Source: Atriophallophorus winterbourni (Eukaryota > Platyhelminthes > Trematoda > Plagiorchiida > Microphallidae). From it: a stretch of 64,000 bases of DNA. This document shows positions 34,985 to 44,648 of the stretch, one piece after another; position 1 is the first letter of the stretch; each line of letters begins with the position of its first letter. The position numbers and the translations under genes were made by a program. The DNA lies in assembly GCA_013407085.1 (NCBI GenBank), contig JACCGJ010000219.1, forward strand, positions 141,552-205,551. The letters run 5' to 3'. Below the pieces are notes generated by a model that saw nothing but the letters and a program-made list of their open reading frames with translations, ran no database searches and was not told the DNA's origin.

Positions 34985-35115
34985 GAGCTACGGTATGTTG
35001 TTGTTGGCCTCCTTTTGTCGATGTCGACCATGGATGTACATCACAATCGCATGAATGTTCATGTTCTACAGCTTTTTGAATGACTAAACAGCTCTACGAA
35101 TTGTAAAGATCGTTC
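34985..35115 (-). repeat. RTE-associated fragment, minus copy
   Basis: The reverse complement resembles 16850-16985 (AACTGTTTAGTCATTC, the CATGGTCGACATCGAC segment and a GGAGGCCAACAACA stretch). Confidence 0.55.
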
Positions 35116-35129
35116 CGCTGTGTACATCA

Positions 35130-35395
35130 GACATACTGCCCGGGAACTTCACACTAGGATCTAAGAGAAACGTTTCCAGGATGAGAAGGCATTGGTCGAG
35201 GACTCAGCATTAGCTGAACATGTGTTGGAGACTGGTCACAATGTGGACTTTGACAATATAGATGTACTACGGCGTAGCAGTAAGCCTTATATTGAACGTT
35301 TGTAGGCGGAGGCAGTTGAAATCACCAAGGCTGGGACATATGCGGTTAACAAGATAGATGGGGCTGAAATATTCATAATATGGTACTCAGTGGTG
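35130..35395 (+). pseudogene. Penelope-like GIY-YIG C-terminal fragment
   Basis: The frame contains EDSALAEHVLETGHNVDFDN and KIDGAEIFIIW with one stop between, so it is better preserved than the copy at 26243. An R1 repeat follows at 35388. The hammerhead motif at 36776 lies 1.4 kb downstream on the same strand, which fits the known association of hammerheads with Penelope elements. Confidence 0.75.
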
Positions 35396-35567
35396 GTGAG
35401 CTGCATGCTGAAACAGGCTGGAGTCTCACTACGATTTCTATTTTCTTTCTCATATCTGTCTAGGCCTGGGCAACCTGACAGTATCTTAGCACACGTGCAG
35501 TCGTTGACTGTGTGGCACTTTGCCTGGATCAGGCTTGTGCTTTCATACATACATACATACATACTCA
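35388..35567 (+). repeat. R1 SINE-like repeat with (CATA)n tail
   Basis: A well-preserved copy from GGTGAGCTGCATGCTGAAAC to GCTTTCATACATACATACAT. It lacks the 5' head. The four-base tandem tail marks the 3' end of the family. Confidence 0.8.
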
Positions 35568-35734
35568 GCGCCGCGAAGGACAAGTAATAATTAAGGTTGA
35601 GTGGTCTAAAAAGTGCTTAAAAGTATGGCTCGTGCTTTGCGCTTAAAAGGTGCAAGATATTTCATATGTATTAAAGAGAATCCCTCCCAAAACTCCCCGT
35701 CTGATAATAAATTAGAACAAGCTTCGTTTACTTA

Positions 35735-35870
35735 GACAGCTGTATTTCTGCTGTCGATTCCCTTTACACGCCAGATCGAGTGTACAAAGCACTCGTGCGT
35801 GCTACACTACTCAATGGTTGCGAAACTTGGTCGATTTGAGAGCAGTATGTCCGCACTTTTTGTTATTGAC
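35735..35870 (+). pseudogene. RTE-type RT C-terminal fragment
   Basis: Frame reading VRATLLNGCETWSI, equivalent to the LLYGCESW segment of the RTE at 30 kb, followed by a stop. Confidence 0.55.
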
Positions 35871-36775
35871 ACCCGTTGTCCATGAAGAATAGCTTGGGGA
35901 ATTCGTTTGTTTTTTCACGTCATTGATTATATGCGAATCAGATTGCATGTGGCACTACGCCAGGCTTCAGACCTGTTTTTAATGTTGATGATGATAATGA
36001 TAGTAGCACCTGACGTTTATTCCGATCGGTGTACTCTGCAGCTAAATGCTAATCGCTAGACAACAATGCCGTGTCAGGTGAAAATACATGGCGTCTATGC
36101 ACCGGATATTTTTGACGACGTTTACACTCGAAGTGCTCCAAGAGCAGGGTTTTCCATGTGATAACGGAAGCTCGGGAGTAAGATCTTTATTCTCCTCTAA
36201 AGGACGACCTCCATTTACCGAGGTAAACTATTTTTAATTAACAGTCAAAACGTTTCTTCTCTTAAGGCTAAATGTAGTTTTACTGGATGTGAAAAAAGCG
36301 AAACACGCACGTTAGAAGTTGAGCTAGTTTGCCTAAAGCTATATGAGACGTATGCAATCTAAACAATTTTAGATCGCGAAACCTTATCGATATTGTTACG
36401 AAGGCCGCATTTAACCGAAAATGGGCGCCCTGTTTACCACTATAATCGACAATTTAAAAGCTAAATAATAATATTAAACGAATAATAATCTACTCAGTAG
36501 CGCGTCTACTGCATTTTGATCTTCTCTGGAGACCAGCGAGGCGGTTTTAGCACTTCGTTTCATTAAAATTTATATGTGAATGAAAGCTGCCAATAAAACG
36601 AATTTCTATGAATGACCTAGAAAGCTTGGTACACGTAATACGTAGCACCAACTGTGGGACTTAGATTAGTACCCAAATAAAAGCTAAATTTCAATTTGCA
36701 AATGAGCATTTATCCTCGAAATCGCAAATAAATGGGTTTAGCACAAAGTCAGAACGCCGTTCGAATGTCAGATCA

Positions 36776-36830
36776 CGGATACACATACCTGATGAGCGGT
36801 AATAACCGCGAAACCGGTCGTGTGCTTCCG
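36776..36830 (+). ncRNA. Type I hammerhead ribozyme motif
   Basis: All core elements are present in order: CTGATGA (36789-36795), stem II GCGGT/ACCGC with an AATA loop (36796-36809), GAAA (36810-36813), a palindromic stem III ACCGGT and the cleavage triplet GTC (36817-36819). Stem I pairs GTGTG (36820-36824) with CATAC (36784-36788), then, across an internal loop, TCCG (36827-36830) with CGGA (36776-36779). An outer 8-bp helix, CGTTCGAA (36758-36765) with TTCGAACG (36839-36846), encloses the motif. The very short stem III fits retroelement-borne hammerheads thought to cleave as dimers. Cleavage is inferred from the motif, not shown. Confidence 0.88.
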
Positions 36831-37129
36831 TCCTGCTTTTCGAACGTCATATACTACTTATTAATAAACATCTGACTTTAAACAAAAACACGTAATACGT
36901 GAACGGTAAATTTAACATTGTTTCACTCCGAAAATTGATCACGATAATTATCGCCAGACAAGCAAACAGTGCATTGCATTAAATGTGCAAACAACGCGAA
37001 ACTTCATTTGGATACGTGTTATCGGTGTGTAAAAAAGTTAGTTGCCACAAAGTGGTTCAGTTGGTATGACCTAAAATGAATTACCAATGAAAACATGCAA
37101 ACGTCAATCAAACTATGATCACTACGTAC

Positions 37130-37346
37130 TTTAGTTCAGCCAACCGGTCCCCTTGTTCTTTTATCACATTCTCCTTCTCCAGTCGTTTTGCTTTGCGTTT
37201 CTCCGTCATTTCACGGATGCGTTCATCCAACTGATCACACTCCGTGCGGAGTTTTTCTAGTTCGAAACACAGATGATCGTTCGTCGAAGTAGCTTGATTC
37301 AAATTGCATCGAACTTCCGCCTTTCGTTTCTCAAACTTAGAAATGT
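37130..37346 (-). CDS. Coiled-coil exon of the unidentified - strand gene
   Basis: Minus-strand exon bounded by cttag and AA|GTACGT. The 217-bp product is very rich in Glu, Lys, Arg and Leu, with leucines and hydrophobics spaced in heptads (for example LCFELEKLRTECDQLDERI, then REMTEKRKAKRLEKENVI). This is the pattern of a continuous parallel coiled coil. It sits between transposon debris and is not itself repeated in the window, which supports a host gene. It ends in phase 2, whereas the candidate last exon starts in phase 1, so at least one exon between 37130 and 31924 was not found. Many cilia, cytoskeletal and trafficking proteins look like this; no name is justified. Confidence 0.7.
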
Positions 37347-37894
37347 CTAAGCGAGTAGCAAAATGAAGTTGAGTTGAAAAGTGCCACATGATTAACAATA
37401 TACATTCGTTTAGAAATAGGATAACGAATGAGTAATTATCACACCGCTAGGAGTATAGCATTAATTAATTAGGTTTAAAATATATGACGCATAGCGCAGC
37501 AGCATTTCAGCTCTCCACCTACAAAATTGTCAACAATACCTTAGTGCAATCTGTGAAAATGGTTGTGAGTTCGAGAGAAACAACGTTGCCAACAGTAAAT
37601 TTCTAAAAAAAAGGCTGTATACGTACCAGGAATGCGCCGTTACCATATTCAATTTTATAAATAAAGGCACAACCTCGCCCGGGGAGCAAAGTATGATAAG
37701 GCCGTGTCCTGACAGATTTCGCACAAGCAGGTAGGGTGACAATGTGCAAGAAAGCGTTAAGTTCAGCAAGAATGCATCGATTTTGAGATCGTAGTTCCTG
37801 GTGGCAATCACAGTTGTGTTTGTAATGAAAAAATTACATTCGTGCTCTGCATAACCTGTCAGGTCTGCACACGTGCATTCACCTTGCTACAAAC

Positions 37895-38030
37895 GCCAAG
37901 TGATGTTATTGGCCTCATTCAGCCGATGTCGACTATGGATAGATATCACAAGCGCACGATGACTTGATGCTCCACGGCGTCTCGAATGACTAAAAAATCC
38001 GATTCGGGGAGAACAATATATTCAGCTGCG
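37895..38030 (-). repeat. RTE-associated fragment, minus copy
   Basis: The same family as 34985-35115: on the minus strand it reads GATTTTTTAGTCATTCGAGA, CATAGTCGACATCGGC and AGGCCAATAACATC. The adjoining minus-strand RTE tail at 38030-38475 may be part of the same insertion. Confidence 0.5.
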
Positions 38031-38475
38031 CTCACACTGATAGGTAATACTCGGTCGATCGATGTTCGTTTCACGCGGGCGGCATGACCTAAAATCAGCA
38101 GCCGAGAACAGTATATTTTCTTTCAGAGCTTAAAGATGACGCTTCACACAGTGCCTCCAAAGTAAGCGTTCAACAGAAATTTCTTCCCAACTCGTAGGGT
38201 CAATGTTAAAAGCTTTCATATCTCCTTTGCAAACGCCTTTGAATCACAAGTGCGGTCTGCCCCAAGGTCGGCCTCCTGATTTCAACTCACCATAGTGTCG
38301 ATCTTTTAGAATACCACGTTTCCATTCCGTACACATTACCCAGCCAACGTGAGCGTCGATGTCGTAGTAGGGGGAACATGTTCTGTGGAAGCATATCAGC
38401 ATTTGTTACTTTGTCCATCCGTGTGTCTTGTGTGGAGGAGCCAGCATTAAGTGCTGTCACGATGCAGGAACACAA
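38030..38475 (-). pseudogene. RTE-type C-terminal fragment
   Basis: The minus strand shows LRHRRSRWLGNVYGMETW, the RTE motif usually read RLRWLGHVLRM, followed by a degraded tail. Stops are present. Confidence 0.6.
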
Positions 38476-39094
38476 AACTCACAGAATCGGTTTCACGGGC
38501 AGATGATAAGCAGTTTTTCTGCTACTAGTAACTGGTACTAACCTGGTGAGCACGTTAAGTCACATAATGGAACGAAGAAACTAAATTTGTCATGACCATT
38601 GTTCCTCTTGCAGCAATCATGAGTAATATCGCGTTTGAAAGGATAGCCGATAAACAATTGAATGGGAAAAGAATGCATAATTAGGGCCATTGTTAAGCTA
38701 CTAACAAACAGCTTAAAACAAGTGGTACTGAGAAAACCGAGTGCGCAGCGCTGAGATCGGCATTAGTGATCAATGAACGGTGTTCCTGGGCATTGAAAAT
38801 ACAGCGAGACGGTAAATAAGTTGAAGAACTAAAGATCGCAGCACTGAAGCGAGTCCCTCTACCATTTTCTCGTTCTTATAGCTGTCTATTCTCAGGCAAA
38901 ATGAAACAAGCTTAGTCTACGCGTAATATGTGTAGCAAACAAACATGGTAAAATTACTTTTTAAAATGAATGTGTGAATTTTGAAATATGAATCTAGGCA
39001 AAGCATCTGCATGTGGACAGGATTATGCTTTTCTGAATTCACAACCTGGATGTAGGAAAAGTACGGCATAGTCAGACTGCACGTGAACTAAGAA

Positions 39095-39178
39095 ACTACC
39101 AGGCTTAGACATGTGCTGTCTTTGATTGGCGGTACTTTACCCGAATCAGGTTTGCGATTTCATACATACAAACATATA
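39095..39178 (+). repeat. Degenerate R1 3' end
   Basis: CAGGCTTAGACATGTGCTGTC, GCGGTACTTTACCCGAATCAG, then TTTCATACATACAAACATA. Confidence 0.5.
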
Positions 39179-39629
39179 TTAGAAACAGAACGGTAGTGAA
39201 AATTTAATGTTTACACTTCCAGCACGCAGTAGTGCAAATCAACTTAGCGCTATGTTAACTGAGCAATAAATAAGTAATGCATGACTGTATATCCGAGTTA
39301 GGGTATCGCTACGGTGCATAAATAATTAAACCGAAATGTAAGCGATAATAGGCATGAGATTGCAGCGTGTTTCATGAAGCCCAGTACCGGTAACAATAAA
39401 TGTAGTATGGTTATGCTAGTGCGTCAGGAAAGAGTCGAGCTGAATGCGGCCAGTGCCTCATTCGTAAACAGAATGTGAATACTGAGCAAAGACAACCAAA
39501 ACAAGATCGATAAGAATCTGGAATCGAGATATTTTAGCAGCTCAATCAAAACACTTTAGCAATCCTCGGGTTCAAATCAACGTGAGGGTCATTGGAACAT
39601 TAAAGATAATATTCATCGCAGACACTAAC

Positions 39630-39752
39630 TTGCATTGAACACATCAGTGGGATTTTCTGAAGAATTATTTACTCCGGAAGATTGATGAGCATTGACTAGA
39701 AATTCCACTAATTCTTCTATTTTCATATCATAACAGCAATAAAAGTCAAAAT
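39630..39752 (-). CDS. Exon of an unidentified - strand gene
   Basis: Read on the minus strand, a pyrimidine-rich acceptor (ttctttttttag) precedes a 123-bp open exon that ends at A|GTTAGT. It reads through MKIEELVEFLVNAHQSSG and ends NPTDVFNA plus one base. Its phase-1 end joins exactly with the two-base start of the exon at 37346. The frame is open on both sides of the Met, so it may be internal. No known domain was recognised. Confidence 0.5.
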
Positions 39753-39924
39753 CTAAAAAAAGAAAAACACCAGGTTTCAGTGAAAGGCTTAATGCGAAAT
39801 TTGTATTCCTGATAAAAGGAATAGACTGCATGTAAAATTGGAACACATGGTTGACTATCATCCCCAGGCAGGATAATATCCTTAGTACCAAGCAAATATA
39901 GATGTATGCAAAAGGGGCTTTGCC

Positions 39925-40100
39925 AGACAGGCTATAGATTAAGAGGCACGCTGATGCAAGCTCGTTTGCAATGGTGGAAACACGTTTAAGAACGCCACAT
40001 AAAGGCGTACCAAACCGCGCCTTATTCGCGGAGCCTTAGAGGCTTCGAGAAACAACAGTGGTCAATCAATGACGTGGTGTGCTGGGAGTGCGGGGCGAGA
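39925..40100 (+). pseudogene. RTE-type C-terminal fragment
   Basis: Broken frame containing ARLQWWKHV and, in other frames, the NRALFAEP segment, resembling the RLRWLGHV...RLPFRAL region of RTE. Confidence 0.45.
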
Positions 40101-40311
40101 TCACGTTATTTGAAAACTCGTTTGTATTAATACAAGTATCCAAATAAAGCATGCATTAGAAAATGCCACGAATATGAAAATTGATTCTTTTTGTCTTGAC
40201 GCGCCTAGGATGGAAATAAGCTCTTTAGTCATACGGTCAAATAGCGGTGGGTTTTTACTGAATCGCGTTCCCCGTTCTGACTAATACATTTAGTCTGACA
40301 AAGCTTCCATG

Positions 40312-40470
40312 CCAGAGGGAAAATGTGCCGAACAATTATGGACTGCACGTGGGCTAAGATATTGTCAGGTTGCCCAGGCCTAGTCAGATCTGAGGTAGAA
40401 AAAAGAAAAGGAAATGGTAGTGAGACTCCAGCCTGTTTCAGCATGCAGCTCACTACATCTGGCCAATCAA
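40312..40470 (-). repeat. R1 SINE-like repeat
   Basis: Minus-strand copy with TGGCCAGATGTAGTGAGC, the CTGGAGTCTCACTACCATTT segment, pyrimidine tract, CTAGGCCTGGGCAACCTGAC and CCCACGTGCAGTCC. Confidence 0.75.
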
Positions 40471-40785
40471 GTTAGCATGCGGTTGCGTATTCACACATTC
40501 ATATATTTAAACAAACAAAGTTCATGATGGAAACTTTAGAAGGGCTCACACCACTTGGACGCAGTGGCTATTCTTTTCACGATTTTTCATGTTATTGAGA
40601 TGACAAAGCCGCGTATCAATACATGCACCAAACGTCAAACGCAACACGATTTTCTCGAATCACCTATCGCACAGGAGGACGAGGCTATTGACTCTAACCT
40701 AACTGCGATTGATATATAGCGTCAATTCATTTTCCGCGTGCGATTGACCTGAAAATATTATCTCAAGGATAATTGTATTATATAT

Positions 40786-40881
40786 ATGAAAGCACAAGCC
40801 TGATACAGGCAAAGTGCCGCACAGTCAGAGACTGCACGTGGGCTAAGATACTGTCAGGTTGCCCAGGCCTAGACAGATAAT
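40786..40881 (-). repeat. R1 3' half, inverted next to another R1
   Basis: On the minus strand: TATCTGTCTAGGCCTGGGC to GGATCAGGCTTGTGCTTTCA with one change. It lies 14 bp from a plus-strand R1 copy, forming an inverted pair. Confidence 0.75.
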
Positions 40882-40894
40882 TGTCACCCGCTGC

Positions 40895-41130
40895 AGTGCA
40901 CGGATATGCAATCGTGCAGCATTTTTGTGCTGTGCGGCTAACATCATGCTAAATTGATTGGCCACATGTATTGAGTTGCATGCTGAAACACGTTGGAGTC
41001 TAACTACCATTTCTATTTCCCCTTCATAGCTATCTAGTACTGGGCAACCTGACAGTATCTTAGCCCACTTGCAGTCTCTGACTGTGCGGAACTTTGCCTG
41101 GATCAGGCTTGTGCTTTCATACCATCATAA
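40895..41130 (+). repeat. R1 SINE-like repeat, near full length
   Basis: Head TGCACGGATATGCAATCGTG through GGCTAACATCATGCTAAATT, the central domain GGGCAACCTGACAGTATC and 3' end TCATACCATCATAAC. One of the most complete copies. Confidence 0.8.
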
Positions 41131-41216
41131 CAAACCTCACCCGCTGCATGATAATATCCTTAAACGTCGAGATTCCTCAAAGACTAAATCAAAGTACATC
41201 ATAATCTGTTCCAGAA

Positions 41217-41758
41217 CGTCATAGCCGAGGGTGGCAGTGGGGATAAGCTCTTACTGTATATAAAATGATCCCATATGGCACGCGTCTCAAATAGCCTCTG
41301 ACAACCAAATCTAGCTTCTGGCCTGCACGAGTGGCTCCCCGAGCCCGGCGGAACTGCTTCTACCAACAGAAGGGGCGAAGGCGATTGACTGGCGCCTGAA
41401 AACCAGTTTGCTTCGGGCAGATGGAGCTCGTTAGCCTGGGAGGGCATTTCGTCTAAGGGAAGGAAAACCCTAATTTTAAACCTCCGCTGCCTTGCGGGAT
41501 ACTCGATCGCGGGAAAGACTTCGGGAGAAAACCTGGAGGAAAAACCTGGAACACAGTCTGGTAGAGGATTAGTTGGTGCACACCACCTGTTTCTGGCAAC
41601 TCCCTGCTGCTTTGCAGGCAGCACTTGGTTGTGCAAAGGCTAGAGAAGCTGACTCGAACAAACGCCGAGTGGTGCTGGGGACGACGCTTTGTACTTAAAT
41701 CCCCAAGAACCTTCATTGAAGCCGACTCATCCTCCAGGAGGAGATAGTCGCACAAAAG
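41217..41758 (-). repeat. R4 repeat, copy 2
   Basis: The reverse complement of copy 1 over its whole length, about 85-90% by eye. It ends 250 bp before the Ty3/gypsy 5' LTR. Confidence 0.8.
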
Positions 41759-41999
41759 AAAGAAGAACCTATTTAAATTAGAGGTCCTTTATTCCATTTG
41801 CATCAAGATACCTTGTCGATAGTAATTGATTATTTAACAATTACGGTCGAATTTATATTGATGATACATTGTGAATATTTTATGTTTAATCTGTACAGAA
41901 TTCGTTGCTTCTAACATTAGTCTCAAGCTGCGATTTCGAACATTTTCGAATAAAGTGTTGTCCTTCTTGACCCAACCTAATCGTTTACATTTCCTATAT

Positions 42000-42004
42000 A
42001 CAAC
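42000..42004 (+). other. Target site duplication of the Ty3/gypsy element, left
   Basis: ACAAC immediately before the 5' LTR, repeated at 46950-46954 after the 3' LTR. Confidence 0.9.
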
Positions 42005-42209
42005 TGTTAGGAGGGTAACCTCCAAACGAATTATACTTATCATTGTGTTTACTTTACACTAACAATTCTTCTCCCTATTTTAGCCTACCCTTCAATTGGA
42101 CTGTGGTGCTCTTTGTCCCAGCTTGTATCAATAGAACTTTCATCCAGAACCTCTCTGCTCAATTGTCTGTTTGAGATACAGTTTAATCTTAGAACCCGGG
42201 ATTATAACA
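42005..42209 (+). repeat. 5' LTR
   Basis: 205 bp, TGTTAGGAGGG to TTATAACA. It differs from the 3' LTR at about four positions, so the insertion is fairly young. Downstream, TGTCCT and AGGACA form a small inverted repeat. No standard tRNA primer site was recognised. Confidence 0.95.
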
Positions 42210-42229
42210 TTGTCCTATCCAAGGACATT

Positions 42230-42450
42230 GTATGGTGCACAGGCAAAAACTGAAGTCACCAACCTATCAACGGGGTTATCGGGCTCCGAACTGGAAATTC
42301 CCAGAAAAGGGCACCGCTTCGTCGGTCACCGGCCACCGATAGGTGCGAACCTCTCTCGCTCCACTGCCTTGTGGGTAAAGGCTCGGGGTGGGACCCCCTA
42401 AACGAAATCTCCCTACTTCGGTGTAGGCAACCGGGTAGTATCATGCCTAC
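42230..42450 (+). repeat. SINE-core-like segment in the element leader
   Basis: Between the 5' LTR and gag, 42330-42450 matches the reverse complement of 62275-62400: CGATAGGTGCGA, CTGCCTTGTGGGT, CTACTTCGG and GGCAACCGGGTAGTATCATG. Either a SINE inserted into the leader, or the leader shares a module with the SINE. No target duplication was found. Confidence 0.6.
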
Positions 42451-42581
42451 GTTCAACGATGCCGATGACAACGCTTTGTACCCCCCTTCTCGCTTTGTAC
42501 ATCTCATTGTTTATGTTGAACGGCACTATATCTGTATCAGATTGTGCAAATATAATAATATATAATACAACGAATCCAATC

Positions 42582-44648
42582 ATGTCATTTTCATCAGAGG
42601 ATTTGAAAGCGATTCTTGATCATCAACACAAACAATTCGAACAAACACAAATGCGTTTGATTCAATCGCTAACACAATGTCTCAACCTTCAGTCTTCAAC
42701 TCTGTCCCAGAGTTCCAATTCACCAGCATTTATGGAATCGACTGCTTCTATAATTTCAGAATTCAATTACGATCCTGCATCCGGTCTTACTTTCGATTCA
42801 TGGTACAACCGATGGAAAGATACATTTCTGAATGAATTTTCCTGTCAAGATGATGCGTGGAAATCCCGCCTTCTTGTTCGCAAACTTGGAACTATCGAGC
42901 ACGATCGTTTCACAAATTTCATTCTGCCCAAGCAACCGAAAGATCTTTGTTTTTCTGAAACTGTAGAGCAATTACGGGAAATTTTCGGAGATCAATCCTC
43001 CTTATTTAACACCCGTTACAATTGTTTGAAGCTATCGAAACGAGATGGTGATGATTACGTTACGTTTGCCGGCATCGTTAATCGTGAGTGCGAAAAATTC
43101 CAGCTACAGACCCTTACGGAAGATCAATTTAAATGTCTTATTTTCATCGCTGGTCTCCAGTCACCACAAGAAGCCGACATACGTACTAGATTACTTTCTA
43201 AACTCGAACACGAGAAAGAAGTAACTGTGCGTTCACTCACCACTGAATGCCAAAGACTGATTAACCTCAAACACGACACAGCTCTCATCCAGCGGACATC
43301 GCTGCCGACTTCATCTGTCACCGTACATGCCTTAGCAAAAGAGACAGTAACATCTGTCAAAAAGCCCCCTACGGCATGTTGGTCATGCGGAGATTGGCAC
43401 TTTGCACGTTTTTGTCCATTTAAAAAGCATCAATGTCATCAGTGCCACAGACGCGGACACAAGGAAGGGTTTTGTCACTCCATGTTAAAAGGCAATCACA
43501 ATCCATCAAAGAGCACCCCAAAAGCCGTCCGTCACAAGCAGTACCCTCATAAAAAACTGCTATCTAATTCCGTATTCGCAACGTTCAACGGAGAATTTCA
43601 ATCTCGACGTAAATACGTAATTGTTTCAATTAATACCGTTCCGATCCGCCTCCAGCTGGACACAGCCTCGGATATTACGTTGATCTCACGTAACACATGG
43701 GAATTAATTGGAAAACTTCATAATCTACCCACCAGTCACGTGGCCCAGAGTGCATCAGGCAATACGTTAAATCTAATCGGAGAATTGATTTGTGAAGTCA
43801 CTTTTAACAACCAACAGTTTTCTGGTAAATGCTATTTAACGGACTGTGCAAACCTGAATTTACTCGGACTGGACTGGATTACTAAACTTCAACTCATGGA
43901 TGTACCTTTAAGTTCCATTTGTGAGGCTATCCAATCGCACACAGCATCAGATTTACGTAATCAATTTACTGAAAACTTGAAAACGAAGTTTTCTGACGTC
44001 TTCCAAGACGGCCTGGGTTGTTGTACAAAACTGAAAGCTAGCCTCAAGCTTCGACCTGGTGTCACACCAGTATTCCGACCGAAACGTCCAGTCCCTTATG
44101 CTGGTCTTGCAGATGTCGAACAAGAATTAGACCGTCTCCATCGCTTGGGAGTAATCCAACCCATCAACTATTCCTCTTGGGCAACACCCATTGTTATTGT
44201 AAAGAAAGCCAGTGGTAAAGTTCGTGTTTGCGCCGATTATTCTACCGGCCTTAACGCTGCTTTAGACGAACATCAATACCCATTACCAATCCCAGACGAC
44301 TTGTTCACTAAGCTCAATGGTGCAACGTGTTTCGCAAAACTTGATCTGGCTGATGCGTACTTACAGATCGAAGTTGATGACGACGCGAAGGAACTTTTAA
44401 CAATCAACACACATCGAGGATTGTTTCAGTTCAACCGGCTACCTTTTGGTGTAAAGTCAGCACCTGCAATTTTCCAACAAATAATGGATTCCATGTTGAC
44501 GGGTTTAACAGGAGTTGCAGCTTACCTTGATGATATTATCACATCAGCACCCAATCATGATGAACTATCAGATCGTATAGATTCTGTGCTCGAACGAATT
44601 CAACAGTATGGTTTCCGTTTACGGGCAGACAAATGCGAATTTTTCTAG
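42582..44648 (+). CDS. Ty3/gypsy gag-protease-RT, first open frame
   Basis: Gag and the first part of Pol are in one frame of 688 codons from the Met at 42582 (MSFSSEDLKAILDHQHKQF). An in-frame Met at 42459 exists but adds sequence unlike gag. Order: capsid-like region, two zinc knuckles near 43376-43470 (CWSCGDWHFARFC, CX2CX3HX4C; then CHQCHRRGHKEGFC, CX2CX4HX4C), protease LDTASD near 43660, a long linker, and the RT from about 44050 with VCADYS, LPFGVKSAPAIFQ and the catalytic YLDD near 44526. A stop after KCEFF ends the frame in the RT thumb region. Gag and Pol in one frame without a slip site is known in some Ty3/gypsy groups. Confidence 0.93.
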   Translation: MSFSSEDLKAILDHQHKQFEQTQMRLIQSLTQCLNLQSSTLSQSSNSPAFMESTASIISEFNYDPASGLTFDSWYNRWKDTFLNEFSCQDDAWKSRLLVRKLGTIEHDRFTNFILPKQPKDLCFSETVEQLREIFGDQSSLFNTRYNCLKLSKRDGDDYVTFAGIVNRECEKFQLQTLTEDQFKCLIFIAGLQSPQEADIRTRLLSKLEHEKEVTVRSLTTECQRLINLKHDTALIQRTSLPTSSVTVHALAKETVTSVKKPPTACWSCGDWHFARFCPFKKHQCHQCHRRGHKEGFCHSMLKGNHNPSKSTPKAVRHKQYPHKKLLSNSVFATFNGEFQSRRKYVIVSINTVPIRLQLDTASDITLISRNTWELIGKLHNLPTSHVAQSASGNTLNLIGELICEVTFNNQQFSGKCYLTDCANLNLLGLDWITKLQLMDVPLSSICEAIQSHTASDLRNQFTENLKTKFSDVFQDGLGCCTKLKASLKLRPGVTPVFRPKRPVPYAGLADVEQELDRLHRLGVIQPINYSSWATPIVIVKKASGKVRVCADYSTGLNAALDEHQYPLPIPDDLFTKLNGATCFAKLDLADAYLQIEVDDDAKELLTINTHRGLFQFNRLPFGVKSAPAIFQQIMDSMLTGLTGVAAYLDDIITSAPNHDELSDRIDSVLERIQQYGFRLRADKCEFF

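Noticed and set aside
42459..42581. Upstream Met for the gypsy gag
   Set aside because: The extra 41 codons look like translated leader; the Met at 42582 begins a normal gag-like sequence.
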